From a virus, in IMG/VR virus record IMGVR_UViG_3300036801_000234, positions 1 to 49,084 of that record: 49,084 nt of DNA. One strand, 5' to 3'. The translations under genes and the position numbers were made by a program. Position 1 is the stretch's first letter; every line of letters begins with the position of its first letter. A model generated the notes under the pieces. The model did no database searches, had not been told where the DNA came from, and was given only the letters and a program-made list of their open reading frames with translations. Positions 30,286-37,339 of this stretch are shown one piece after another.

Positions 30286-31436
30286 GGCTGCGCCCGCACG
30301 CGCCGTCGCGCCCGCAGCTGCCGTTCGCGCCGTTTCACCCCAGCAACATCTTCAGCCGCGACAACACCGCGAGCACGCGCAACGGCGACCAGTCCGAAGC
30401 CAAAAAGCTCGCCAACCAGCTCAATTACGGCAACCCCGCCTACGCGTTCAGCGGCTACGCCGGCATCGGGTGGGGGATCCCCGCGTTCGGCTTTCAGACC
30501 GTCGCCAACATTCGCGAATACGCGACGACGATCTTCTACATGCCGCCCGGCTATCCGCGCCGCAAAGTGCTCTACGTCGACGGCTCGCTGAGTGCGCAGC
30601 CGGTGGGCTGGGCGAACAACCTGCAGGCGCCGTTCAATTCGGTGCCGGTGCCCGACCCGGCGGCCGTGCGCTCCACCGTCGTGCCCTACGAATCGCCCGA
30701 CACCGACAAACAGACGGTGATCTTCGACCTGGGGACCGGCGAGATGTGGGAGATGTTCCGCTTCAAACTCCCCTACTTCAAGCCCACATTCCAGTACGGC
30801 GGCTACCTCGCCTCGGCCGCCGCCGGCAAAGGCATCTACCCCTTCAACGCCGAAGGCACCTGGGGCGCCGGCGCGACGAGCCTCTACGCCCTGGGCGGCA
30901 CGATCACCGCGCAAGACCTGGTCGAAGTGCTGCGCGGCGGCAAGATCAAACACGCGCTCTGCGTCGCCTGCCCGGCGGTGAAGGGTCCGGCGCAGCTGCC
31001 CTCGACGCGCTTTGACGCCTTCCACAACCTCCCGGCGCTGGATCCCGAAGGCAACCCCAACCCCGCCTACCCCGAAGTTGACGCCGTGCGCGAGGGCTCG
31101 TGGTTCATGTTCCCAGCGGCCGCCAAACCGAGTGACTTCGGCATGACCGGGCGCATCGAGATCGCGATCTTCGAGGCGATCCAGACCTACGGCCTGTTCG
31201 TCAACAACGCCTCGGGCAACTGCTCCTTCTACGTCGAGCGCCCGGCGACGCTGGGCACGCCCTACTCCTGGGCGCGCGTCAACCCGTGGGCCGGCTACGT
31301 GACCGACATGGGGCTGCCGGCGTCGCTGACCGACTGGTCGCTGCCGCCGATCGACGAGCTCTTCAGCGGCACGGCCAGCGTGTTCGCCAAGCAGCCGTGG
31401 GGCCAGCTGGAGCAGCTCGAACCGTTCGCGTCCTAG
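30282..31436 (+). CDS. unknown virion-region protein resembling actinobacterial secreted proteins
   Basis: 384 residues from GTG 30282 (GTGA overlap). Features are FGWGIPAFGF-like aromatic turns, EMWEMFRFKLPYF, GAGATSLYALGGTITAQDL, and IKHALCVACP, then FEAIQTYGLFVNNASGN. These resemble a family of actinobacterial secreted proteins whose function I do not know. Location between the spike and a fibre suggests a receptor-binding or surface-degrading protein. No N-terminal signal peptide is seen. Confidence 0.55.
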   Translation: MRLRPHAPSRPQLPFAPFHPSNIFSRDNTASTRNGDQSEAKKLANQLNYGNPAYAFSGYAGIGWGIPAFGFQTVANIREYATTIFYMPPGYPRRKVLYVDGSLSAQPVGWANNLQAPFNSVPVPDPAAVRSTVVPYESPDTDKQTVIFDLGTGEMWEMFRFKLPYFKPTFQYGGYLASAAAGKGIYPFNAEGTWGAGATSLYALGGTITAQDLVEVLRGGKIKHALCVACPAVKGPAQLPSTRFDAFHNLPALDPEGNPNPAYPEVDAVREGSWFMFPAAAKPSDFGMTGRIEIAIFEAIQTYGLFVNNASGNCSFYVERPATLGTPYSWARVNPWAGYVTDMGLPASLTDWSLPPIDELFSGTASVFAKQPWGQLEQLEPFAS

Positions 31437-31450
31437 CCGTCCGCCATCAT
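31429..31450 (+). promoter_or_regulatory. candidate promoter of the CGTCCG-N10 class
   Basis: CGTCCT 31429-31434, ten bases, CATCAT 31445-31450, then seven bases to GTG 31458. It overlaps the stop of the upstream gene. It gives a leaderless start for the fibre gene. Confidence 0.5.
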
Positions 31451-31457
31451 CGCGGCC

Positions 31458-32408
31458 GTGGCTACTGCGGTGCTCCATCCCGATCCGGCCAAGTGGCCCG
31501 TCGGGAGCACGATCAAAGTCTTCGCCCGCTCGAGGACGCCCTGGAGCAACGAAGGCAAACCGCCCGGCGCTGAAGTCACCTCGGCGGAAGTCAAAACGGT
31601 CGAAGGCGCCGCCACCGTCACGTTCGCGGGCCTGAGCAACGACGTCGATTACGTCGGCTGGACGAGCGGCAACGGCTACCTCAGCTTCTCGGTGCCCTCG
31701 GCGACGGGCGTGGGCGTCGAAGGACCGCCAGGCCCTGAAGGTCCGGCCGGCCCCAAAGGCGCCGACGGCGCTGCGGGCGCCAAAGGTGCTGACGGAGCAG
31801 CTGGAGCTGCGGGCGCAGCGGGCGCCGCAGGCGCGAAAGGCGCCAACGGGCTCAGCGACTACACGAAGCTGATGACGCCCTACCTCGTCGGCCCTCCGCG
31901 CGTCGGCCTGTCGGCCGCGCTGGCGGTTATCAACAAGGCGTGGTTCGCGATGTGTGTGGCCGAGGCCAGCGGCACGATCAAAAAACTCTACGCCTACGCC
32001 GCGGAACCGCAGACTGGTGAAGGCCGCATGGCGCTGCTCGACATGGGCCAGGCGAGCAACACGAACTACACGCTGCTCGCCCAGAGCGCTGCGACGGCCA
32101 CGGCCGCCACCAACAAATGGAAACTCTTTGAACTCGAATCCGGGATCGCCGTCGTGGCGGGCGAACCCTTCATGCTCGGCATCATGCACTCGACGACGAC
32201 CGCCAAGTTCGGCTTCTCGGCGGCGCTGCAGGGCAACTCGGCGGCCTCGATGACAGGCGTGCTGCCGTTCGCCAACATCCCGATCGCCGTGCCGGTTATG
32301 TCCGGGACGCGGGAATACGGCGCCTTCGCGTTCACGACGCTCGAAAAAGAATTGATCCTCGCGCAGGGCGTCGCGGGCGTCCCGATCCTCTGCGCCAAGA
32401 TCGAATAG
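31458..32408 (+). CDS. collagen-like tail fibre
   Basis: 316 residues, GTG start. Residues 1-85 are the shared fibre N-domain (WPVGSTIKVFARS, LSNDVDYVGWTSGNGYLSF). Residues 88-132 are about 15 Gly-X-Y triplets (GPPGPEGPAGPKG, then GAAGAAGAAGAAG). The remaining 180 residues are a beta-rich tip with YAYAAEPQTGEGRMAL and FSAALQGNSAASMTGV. A trimeric host-binding fibre is likely. Confidence 0.75.
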   Translation: MATAVLHPDPAKWPVGSTIKVFARSRTPWSNEGKPPGAEVTSAEVKTVEGAATVTFAGLSNDVDYVGWTSGNGYLSFSVPSATGVGVEGPPGPEGPAGPKGADGAAGAKGADGAAGAAGAAGAAGAKGANGLSDYTKLMTPYLVGPPRVGLSAALAVINKAWFAMCVAEASGTIKKLYAYAAEPQTGEGRMALLDMGQASNTNYTLLAQSAATATAATNKWKLFELESGIAVVAGEPFMLGIMHSTTTAKFGFSAALQGNSAASMTGVLPFANIPIAVPVMSGTREYGAFAFTTLEKELILAQGVAGVPILCAKIE

Positions 32409-32409
32409 C

Positions 32410-32431
32410 CGTCCGCAGGGCGCGGCATCAT
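32410..32431 (+). promoter_or_regulatory. candidate promoter of the CGTCCG-N10 class
   Basis: CGTCCG 32410-32415, ten bases, CATCAT 32426-32431, then seven bases to GTG 32439. The spacing to the start is identical to that at 31450 and 12165. Confidence 0.5.
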
Positions 32432-32438
32432 GCCCAGC

Positions 32439-32561
32439 GTGCCGGTCTACTGTGAATTCTGGGAGCCCACGCCGCCGCAGCCCAAGCGCCGGCGCAAGCT
32501 GACCGCCAAGCAGCGCAGGGCGCGTAAGGCCCAGCGCATCGCCCGGAAGCGGGCTCGCTAG
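32439..32561 (+). CDS. 40-residue basic peptide
   Basis: Starts at GTG 32439 by the promoter-distance rule; ATG 32430 in the same frame overlaps the motif. The chain is VYCEFWEPTPPQPK followed by a strongly basic tail (KRRRKLTAKQRRARKAQRIA). It overlaps the next gene by one base. Possibly DNA- or RNA-binding; function unknown. Confidence 0.5.
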   Translation: MPVYCEFWEPTPPQPKRRRKLTAKQRRARKAQRIARKRAR

Positions 32562-32863
32562 TGGCCATCACGGTCAACCGCTCCGACCGCTTCCCGGTGG
32601 GCACGAGCGTTGGCGCCTACCCTCGAGCAGCGCACGTCGTCGGCGGTCACCCCGTCGGAGCTGCAGTCGAGACGCACGTGGTCGCGGCGGACGGCAGCGT
32701 CGGTCCGTTCACGCTGCTCACGGCCGATCAGCAGTACCTGCTCTACGGCGAAGTCGAAGGCGCTCACCGCTACATCGACGTCGAGGACTCAAGCTTTACG
32801 GCGCCGCCCACGGGCCTGATCGAACGCATCGACGAACGCCGCGTAGCAGCTGGGATCGAATAG
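32561..32863 (+). CDS. stand-alone fibre N-domain protein
   Basis: 100 residues, GTG start. It has the same pattern as the fibre N-domains: FPVGTSVGAYPRA, then LLTADQQYLLYGEVEGAHRYI. There is no stalk or tip. It could be a tail adaptor or decoy module that binds the same tail site. Confidence 0.6.
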   Translation: MAITVNRSDRFPVGTSVGAYPRAAHVVGGHPVGAAVETHVVAADGSVGPFTLLTADQQYLLYGEVEGAHRYIDVEDSSFTAPPTGLIERIDERRVAAGIE

Positions 32864-32870
32864 GCGCCCG

Positions 32871-33128
32871 ATGGGCGCCGTGCTGCTAACAGCTGCGCCG
32901 CTGTTCCCGCAGGACACGATCGTCGGCGCCTACCGCAAGCGCCACTTCGCCGGCGGGGCGCCGCAGCCGGGTGACGAGCCGCGAGGCCCCGTCACCGAGA
33001 CGGCCACGGTCGACGCCCTCGGCGACCTGGCCTTCGAGGAGCTGCTCGACGACGAGCGCTACTACGTGGGCGCCGAGGTGAGCGGCGCCTGGCGGTGGAA
33101 GTCCTTCACCACGCCGCCAGGCCCCTAG
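32871..33128 (+). CDS. stand-alone fibre N-domain protein
   Basis: 85 residues. FPQDTIVGAYRKRHFAGGAPQPGD and LLDDERYYVGAEVSGAWRW match the tailspike N-domain almost motif for motif. It ends right after the module. It is the last rightward gene before the convergent leftward operon, whose last gene ends 7 bases away. Confidence 0.65.
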   Translation: MGAVLLTAAPLFPQDTIVGAYRKRHFAGGAPQPGDEPRGPVTETATVDALGDLAFEELLDDERYYVGAEVSGAWRWKSFTTPPGP

Positions 33129-33135
33129 CAGGTCG

Positions 33136-33429
33136 TCACTTACGCGCTGCCAGCCAGGACTCGACCTGGCTGCGCGACCACAGCTCAAGCTCGCCCCGCG
33201 CGGCCTTGAAGCGCAGGACGGGCTCGGGGAAGTCGCGCTCGCGCCAGCGCAGCAGCGTCGAGCGCGGGACGCCGCCGCAGAGCTCGCGCACGGCGGCGCC
33301 CGGCATCAGCTCCGCCTCACAGACCGCCCACAGACCCGTCAGGTCGCCGGAGGCTGTATCGACGGTCAGAACCCCTCGGTTCGTCTCGATGCGGGTGAGA
33401 GGGGCGCCTGTGACGCTCTCAGCGGGCAT
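33136..33429 (-). CDS. AlpA/MerR-like HTH protein, possible excisionase
   Basis: 97 residues from the ATG at 33429 (TAATG overlap). The C-terminal 60 residues follow the small winged-helix pattern of excisionases and AlpA: ELCGGVPRSTLLRWRERDFPEPV, then ELELWSRSQVESWLAARK. The N-terminal 35 residues are unassigned. It is the last gene of the leftward operon. A role in excision with the integrase or as a regulator is likely. Confidence 0.65.
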   Translation of the reverse strand: MPAESVTGAPLTRIETNRGVLTVDTASGDLTGLWAVCEAELMPGAAVRELCGGVPRSTLLRWRERDFPEPVLRFKAARGELELWSRSQVESWLAARK

Positions 33430-33575
33430 TACTTGCGGCCACCTTTGCGGAAGCTGACCGCCAGGCCCACGAGCCCGGCCATGATGCTGCGCCCGAGCTC
33501 GCGCGTGCGCTCGTGCTCGGACAGCTTCGCGGCGCCGAAGATCAGCACCGCCCAGATCACCACGAGCGTCAGCAT
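33429..33575 (-). CDS. small membrane protein
   Basis: 48 residues from ATG 33575, overlapping both neighbours. An N-terminal helix (MLTLVVIWAVLIFGAAKL) spans the membrane and a short basic tail follows. Function unknown. Confidence 0.55.
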   Translation of the reverse strand: MLTLVVIWAVLIFGAAKLSEHERTRELGRSIMAGLVGLAVSFRKGGRK

Positions 33576-33880
33576 GTCGCACCGCGCTCTTCTGCCTCGT
33601 TGGCGGCCTGCTCGCGTTGCGCATCTTCGCGGCCGTCCTGGGCGTGCTCGAGCCGGCGCTCGAGCGCGGCCTCGGATGCCCGCGCCCGTGGCCGGTAGCT
33701 GGCCCGGATGCGCTTGCGCGCGATCCACGCCGCGGTGCCGGAGTGCTCATAGATCACCTTGCAGAGGTGCGGGCGCTGCTCGTCAACGGCGTCGACGCGC
33801 GCCCACGCCGCCGAGCTGGCGCCGCTCTCGACGAGCACGCGCCAGCCGACGGGAGCGGCTGTCAGGTCTATCGTGGTCAT
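33569..33880 (-). CDS. hypothetical protein
   Basis: 103 residues from ATG 33880, behind the CGAACGAA leader shared with two other genes of this operon. It has a beta-rich start (VGWRVLVESGASSAAWARVDAV) and an Ala/Arg/Glu helical end. No family. Confidence 0.6.
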   Translation of the reverse strand: MTTIDLTAAPVGWRVLVESGASSAAWARVDAVDEQRPHLCKVIYEHSGTAAWIARKRIRASYRPRARASEAALERRLEHAQDGREDAQREQAANEAEERGATC

Positions 33881-33949
33881 GCTGCTCTCTTTCGTTCGTT
33901 GGACACTGCAGGGCCGCGCGCCGATCCGCGAGCGCACGCGCGGCCGGCC

Positions 33950-34195
33950 CTACGCTGCGACCTTCTCGCGCCGTTCGAGCCGGCGCACCTTCTGCTGCAG
34001 CGCCGCGGCCACGTGGGGCTGGCAGAAGCGCCGCACGAACGTGCGCGAGCGGGGCGCCACCCGCACTTCGCCCATCCACGAGCCATACCGGCGATCGACG
34101 TCGACGGGGATCCCCAGCGGGCCGGTGACGCGCGCCCGCCACACGCCGAGCTCGTCGCGGCGCAGCTTCGTGATCGTGAGCTCTCGCGCGCTCAT
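33950..34195 (-). CDS. hypothetical basic protein
   Basis: 81 residues from ATG 34195 (ATGA overlap with the ArdC-like gene). Beta-rich with many Arg (YGSWMGEVRVAPRSRTFVRRF) and a basic C-terminal helix. No family. The 69 bases that follow on this strand carry only the leader of the next gene. Confidence 0.6.
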   Translation of the reverse strand: MSARELTITKLRRDELGVWRARVTGPLGIPVDVDRRYGSWMGEVRVAPRSRTFVRRFCQPHVAAALQQKVRRLERREKVAA

Positions 34196-35025
34196 GCCTC
34201 GACCGCGCTTTCGATCTTGCGCGCGAGCTCGTCCACCGTGGCGGCGTGCTTGCGGATCGCGTCTAGGTTGCTCTCCTCGCCCCAGCCGGCGACGTAAGGC
34301 ACGCTCTCGCCGGAGGTGTCGAGCCCGATTGCGCCGCAGACGATGTAAGCGGCCGTCTCTACGATCACCTCGGCGTCGTCGCGCCCGTACTCGACGCACG
34401 AGACGCCCAGCGCGTGCGCGATCTCGTGAACCAGCACGCGAACGTGGCGGTTAGGACATCCAACGTTCGTCGAGACGACGATGCGCTTGGACTTCGCGCT
34501 GCAGTAGCCGCCGACCTCGGTCAGTGGCTCGTACTCGACCGTAAAGCCGAGCTCGACGCGTGCGAAGCGCTCCAGGCGCCCGACGTAGGCGGCGTGGGAG
34601 TCTCCCTCGATCGGCTCGCGTGGCGCCTCGGGCAGATCCTCGCCGTCGGTCTGCGCGACATCGAACACCGAGACGCTGCGAAAGAACGTGCGCACCTCGC
34701 CCGTCTCCTCGCCGACGGCGTCGCGGTCCTTGACGGACATCGGCGCCATGATCTTGATTGAGCGCTCGCCCTTGCGCACCTGGCGCCCGAGCTCCTGCCA
34801 CTTGCGAAAGCCGGCCACCTGCGACGCGTCCGGCGCCTGCAGTGCGATCAGCATGGTGTTGCCCATCGAGTACTTGTGGAAGCTCGCGCGCGTCTGCGCC
34901 CAGCGCTGCCACCCGTCGGACGTCAGGAGCTCGCGCGCGGCGCTCTCCATCTGCTCGCGCTGCTCGGAACGCTTGTTCGCCCGGTAGGCGGCGCGCTCCT
35001 CGGGGGTAAATGTCTTGCTTGGCAT
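34192..35025 (-). CDS. ardC: ArdC-like antirestriction protein
   Basis: 277 residues. The N-terminal domain matches ArdC (GWQRWAQTRASFHKYSMGN, then RKGERSIKIMAPM), which binds single-stranded DNA. The C-terminal domain is a zincin-like metalloprotease with His200-Glu201-x-x-His204 (LVHEIAHALG) and Glu223 (VIVETAAYIV) as the third ligand. ArdC proteins shield incoming DNA from type I and II restriction. Length and domain order are normal for the family. It is the largest gene of the leftward operon, probably expressed early or in lysogeny. Confidence 0.85.
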   Translation of the reverse strand: MPSKTFTPEERAAYRANKRSEQREQMESAARELLTSDGWQRWAQTRASFHKYSMGNTMLIALQAPDASQVAGFRKWQELGRQVRKGERSIKIMAPMSVKDRDAVGEETGEVRTFFRSVSVFDVAQTDGEDLPEAPREPIEGDSHAAYVGRLERFARVELGFTVEYEPLTEVGGYCSAKSKRIVVSTNVGCPNRHVRVLVHEIAHALGVSCVEYGRDDAEVIVETAAYIVCGAIGLDTSGESVPYVAGWGEESNLDAIRKHAATVDELARKIESAVEA

Positions 35026-35054
35026 GTTCGTCCCTTCGTTCGCTTTAGCTCGTG

Positions 35055-35156
35055 CTAGCCGGGGATCTCCCGCTCGCCGGCGTCGAGCTCTCGCCCGGCG
35101 CCGGCGGCCAGGTCGATCAGCTTGGCTCGGTCGCGGATACCTGCTCGGGCGCCCAT
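35055..35156 (-). CDS. possible 33-residue peptide
   Basis: ATG 35156 to TAG at 35055. Sequence GARAGIRDRAKLIDLAAGAG is helical and charged. It overlaps the 3' end of the upstream gene and lies just ahead of the ArdC leader. Support is limited to composition and spacing. Confidence 0.35.
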   Translation of the reverse strand: MGARAGIRDRAKLIDLAAGAGRELDAGEREIPG

Positions 35157-35296
35157 TCGGTGCGCATCGCGTCGTCGTCGAGGTAGGTCTGGCCCTGCAG
35201 CTGCGCCGGCGCGGGCTCGAAGAGCCGCATACGCTCAGTCGCGGGGGCCAGGTCCTTCGAGCCGCCGAACACGTCGAGCTGTCTCAGCAGGCGCAT
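35117..35296 (-). CDS. small hypothetical protein
   Basis: 59 residues, ATG overlapping the upstream stop (TAATG at 35294-35298). It reads RLLRQLDVFGGSKDLAPATE and then LQGQTYLDDDAMRTEWAP. Overlap coupling supports it as real. Function unknown. Confidence 0.55.
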   Translation of the reverse strand: MRLLRQLDVFGGSKDLAPATERMRLFEPAPAQLQGQTYLDDDAMRTEWAPEQVSATEPS

Positions 35297-35685
35297 TAGA
35301 ACGGCACCTCTTGCCCGTGGTCGGCGCAGAAGTCAGAGAGCGGGACGCGCAGGCGCTTGCAGCCCCGGTCCTTGCACTGGCGCGAGCCGCGGCTGTTCGG
35401 GCTGATCGTCGCGTCGTGGTAGCCGAGCACCCGCATGGTCGCGTTGTACTCGCCGCCCCGGTTAGGCGCCCCGGTCGTGCCGAGCTGCGCGAGCTCTAGC
35501 GCGGCCTCGAACGCGTCGGGGTCGATCACTGCCAGGTCGCCTAGGTTGGCGACGATGAACGGGTCGCCGCACGCGCACGTGGGCAGCCCGCTCGCGATGG
35601 TCGCGGCTGACCCGTACAGGATCGCCCCGCAGCCCTCGCATTCGATCTTACGTTGCCGGCTCTTCGTCGGCGGCTTGACTGTCAT
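35296..35685 (-). CDS. zinc-ribbon protein, first gene of leftward operon
   Basis: 129 residues from ATG 35685. The N-terminal zinc ribbon (CEGCGAILYG ... CACGDP) and a second Cys set near the C-terminus (CKDRGCKRLRVPLSDFCADH) flank a helical middle. It is the first gene after the TTGACA promoter, with a leader containing the repeated GCGAACGAAGGGA element. Possible nucleic-acid-binding regulator. Confidence 0.65.
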   Translation of the reverse strand: MTVKPPTKSRQRKIECEGCGAILYGSAATIASGLPTCACGDPFIVANLGDLAVIDPDAFEAALELAQLGTTGAPNRGGEYNATMRVLGYHDATISPNSRGSRQCKDRGCKRLRVPLSDFCADHGQEVPF

Positions 35686-35740
35686 TCGTCCGTTCCCTTC
35701 GTTCGCTTGCTCGGCCGGCCTCGACTGCGCCAGCGGGGCG

Positions 35741-35769
35741 AGCGTACTACGCCTACGTCGCGATGTCAA
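35741..35769 (-). promoter_or_regulatory. consensus sigma-70-type promoter, leftward
   Basis: Reading leftward: TTGACA (35769-35764), 17 bases, TACGCT (35746-35741). The start of the operon ATG is 56 bases downstream. The -10 region overlaps an odd palindrome, GCGTA-C-TACGC (35742-35752), a candidate operator. It differs entirely from the rightward CGTCCG-type motifs. Confidence 0.7.
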
Positions 35770-35798
35770 GGGGCGTGGCCGGATCGTTTACACGCTCG

Positions 35799-35820
35799 CC
35801 GCCGACGGCGCCCCGACAAT
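35799..35820 (+). promoter_or_regulatory. weak match to the CGTCCG-N10 class
   Basis: CCGCCG, ten bases, GACAAT (35815-35820), then eight bases to ATG 35829. Only the second box and the distance to the start fit well. It is divergent from the leftward TTGACA promoter. Confidence 0.35.
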
Positions 35821-35828
35821 GCCCGGGC

Positions 35829-36566
35829 ATGGGATGGGGCGAACGCAAGTACACCGACGGCCAGCGCGCGGCCGTGATCTATCACCGCAACGTGCGCAAG
35901 CTGTCGGGGAAGGTGATCTCAGACCTCGCGCGCCGCGGCGAGCTCGAAAGCGTTGCGGGCGAGCCGCTGGGAGCGTTTGAGATCCCCAAGGACAGCGTCT
36001 ACTCACTCGGCCGAGACGACATCGCACGAGCTCGCCGCACAGAAGTCTCGAAGCTCGTGACGGCGCTGCCCGCGGACGCTAACGAGGCGATACGCCGGCG
36101 TCTGGTGGAGATCGTCGACCGGCGCACTGCCAAGCTACTCGAAGTCGCGCGACGGGGCAAAGAGGTCGACCCCGAAGAGCTGCGCAAGCTGGCGCGCGCG
36201 GCCCGCGAGATCGCCGCACTTCCCGCCTACGGGATGCAAGCTCCGCAACCTGGCCGCCAAGCTGCAGGCGCCCCGGAGGGAGAGACGCCGACGAAGTCAA
36301 GCGCCGCGGCCGGCGCGATCTTCGACGCCGCGCGTGGTGGCGCGATCGCCGAGCGTATAAACGGGCCCGCCCAGGACGACGCCCAAGAGAGCGCAGGGGA
36401 ACACGGAGAGCAGGCGCCAGCGACCACGGAGACGGGCAGCGATGGCGCCCACGGCGGCGACGGACAGGAGAGCGACGGCGACCACGAGCAGGACACGGGC
36501 GAGGGAGACGGCGCCGGTACCCACGCACACAGCCAGCTCGCCCCGATCTCAGCCCGCATCGCATAG
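35829..36566 (+). CDS. HTH protein with acidic tail, candidate small terminase
   Basis: 245 residues from ATG 35829. Residues 1-65 (KYTDGQRAAVIYHRNVRKLSG, then FEIPKDSVYSLGRDDI) look like the helix-turn-helix start of phage small terminases or transposase-type HTH proteins. Residues 70-135 are helical (IRRRLVEIVDRRTAKLLEVA). The last 100 residues are Gly/Asp/Glu/Gln-rich and probably disordered. Position ahead of the packaging genes supports a small terminase. The large terminase is 4 kb downstream, so a regulator is an alternative. Confidence 0.5.
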   Translation: MGWGERKYTDGQRAAVIYHRNVRKLSGKVISDLARRGELESVAGEPLGAFEIPKDSVYSLGRDDIARARRTEVSKLVTALPADANEAIRRRLVEIVDRRTAKLLEVARRGKEVDPEELRKLARAAREIAALPAYGMQAPQPGRQAAGAPEGETPTKSSAAAGAIFDAARGGAIAERINGPAQDDAQESAGEHGEQAPATTETGSDGAHGGDGQESDGDHEQDTGEGDGAGTHAHSQLAPISARIA

Positions 36567-36607
36567 CCCCGCGCGTGGGGTACCCGATACACACACACGT
36601 ATAAACG
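36354..36607. repeat. two copies of CGTATAAACG
   Basis: CGTATAAACG is at 36354-36363, inside the tail of the candidate small terminase gene, and at 36598-36607, in the gap after it. The second lies in the hairpin CACGT-ATAA-ACGTG. These are rare AT-rich blocks in this genome and could be packaging (pac) or regulator sites. Confidence 0.45.
36578..36585. promoter_or_regulatory. isolated GGGTACCC palindrome
   Basis: GGGTACCC lies in the 275-base gap 36567-36841 and is the half-pair form of the operator found upstream of 37157. The gap has no gene. It also holds the CGTATAAACG copy and, at its right end, the operator pair of the 36842 gene. Confidence 0.35.
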
Positions 36608-36795
36608 TGGGGATCACGATCTCTCACGGGCACGAGCTCGAAGATCGGGCGCACGACATAGACCCCGAGTAAGACGAAGCTCCGACGGCCCCCGGAAACG
36701 CTGGGAAACTGGGCAAAACGGCCCCCTCGCACCCCCTGAGCGCGCCCGGGTCCCATCGAGCGCGTTGAGACTCCGGTACCCCGCACCACACCCAC

Positions 36796-36833
36796 TGGAT
36801 ATCCACTGCTCCGTCCGCCCCAGTGGATATCCA
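36796..36833 (+). promoter_or_regulatory. promoter with two TGGATATCCA operators (RHH gene 36842)
   Basis: The perfect palindrome TGGATATCCA occurs at 36796-36805 and 36824-36833, 28 bp apart. Between them is CGTCCG (36812-36817); the second box, TATCCA (36828-36833), lies inside the right palindrome. The ATG follows eight bases later. A repressor on these sites would cover the promoter, as expected for autoregulation. Confidence 0.6.
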
Positions 36834-36841
36834 TTCAGGCC

Positions 36842-37102
36842 ATGCCCGAGAAGCGAGTCCTGCGGACCATCAGCCTGCGCCTGACGCGCGCCGAACTGGC
36901 GGCGATCGACGACGCCCGCGGAGAGGCTGCCCGCAACGCGTGGGTCCGCGGGGCGATCCGCACCCGGCTGGGCAACCACGCGCCGGTCGCCGACGCCGTG
37001 GCGCTGCAGCAGCCAACGATCTCGGGTACCCAGCCGGTGCCGGGACAGGCCCAGCGCGAGCTCGCCGTGGTCCCTGGAGTCCGGCGGGGCGTGGCCGCGT
37101 AG
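36842..37102 (+). CDS. ribbon-helix-helix repressor
   Basis: 86 residues. Residues 4-45 show the RHH fold: a strand (RVLRTISLRL), helix A (TRAELAAIDDARGE), a turn and helix B (RNAWVRGAIRTRLGN). The C-terminal half is Pro/Val-rich and unassigned. Arc/Mnt-type proteins in P22 use this fold to set immunity. The gene has its own palindromic operators at the promoter, so it probably represses itself and perhaps neighbours. Confidence 0.75.
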   Translation: MPEKRVLRTISLRLTRAELAAIDDARGEAARNAWVRGAIRTRLGNHAPVADAVALQQPTISGTQPVPGQAQRELAVVPGVRRGVAA

Positions 37103-37116
37103 GTCGCGGGGTACCG

Positions 37117-37154
37117 CGGGTTACCCGACTTCCGGCGCTCGTGCTAGGGTACCC
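37117..37154 (+). promoter_or_regulatory. promoter with GGGT(T)ACCC operators (RHH gene 37157)
   Basis: CGGGTTACCCG at 37117-37127 and GGGTACCC at 37147-37154, centres about 28 bp apart. CTTCCG (37129-37134), ten bases and TAGGGT (37145-37150) form the promoter-like motif, and the ATG follows six bases later. The layout is the same as at 36796-36833 with a different operator sequence. A related GGGTACC-C block is at 37106-37117. Confidence 0.6.
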
Positions 37155-37156
37155 GG

Positions 37157-37339
37157 ATGGCGCTGAAGGCCGACCGGGCGAGTGAGCAGGTGATGCTCAA
37201 GCTGACGCCGTCACAGCTGGCCGGCGTGGACAGGATGTGCGAGCGCCTGGGCGAGCCCCGCCGAGCGGTGACGATCAAGCGGCTGCTGGACGCGGTCGTC
37301 AAACGGTCAGACGAGGAAAGCGGGGTAGGCGATGACTGA
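37157..37339 (+). CDS. ribbon-helix-helix repressor
   Basis: 60 residues. The RHH pattern is compact: strand EQVMLKLTPSQL, helix A AGVDRMCERLGEP, helix B AVTIKRLLDAVVKR. The length is typical of Arc/MetJ-type proteins. Its operator 11-mer recurs at 26605 and 26633, so it may control a distant locus as well as itself. It overlaps the next gene by 8 bases. Confidence 0.7.
   Translation: MALKADRASEQVMLKLTPSQLAGVDRMCERLGEPRRAVTIKRLLDAVVKRSDEESGVGDD

Noticed and set aside
31720-31850. CRISPR-like short repeats
   Set aside because: The repeats are codons of Gly-X-Y triplets in a fibre gene and have no spacers. No CRISPR array was found in the window.
30216-32189. 657-codon open frame on the minus strand
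   Set aside because: Antisense of two fibre-region genes whose plus-strand products have clear domains.
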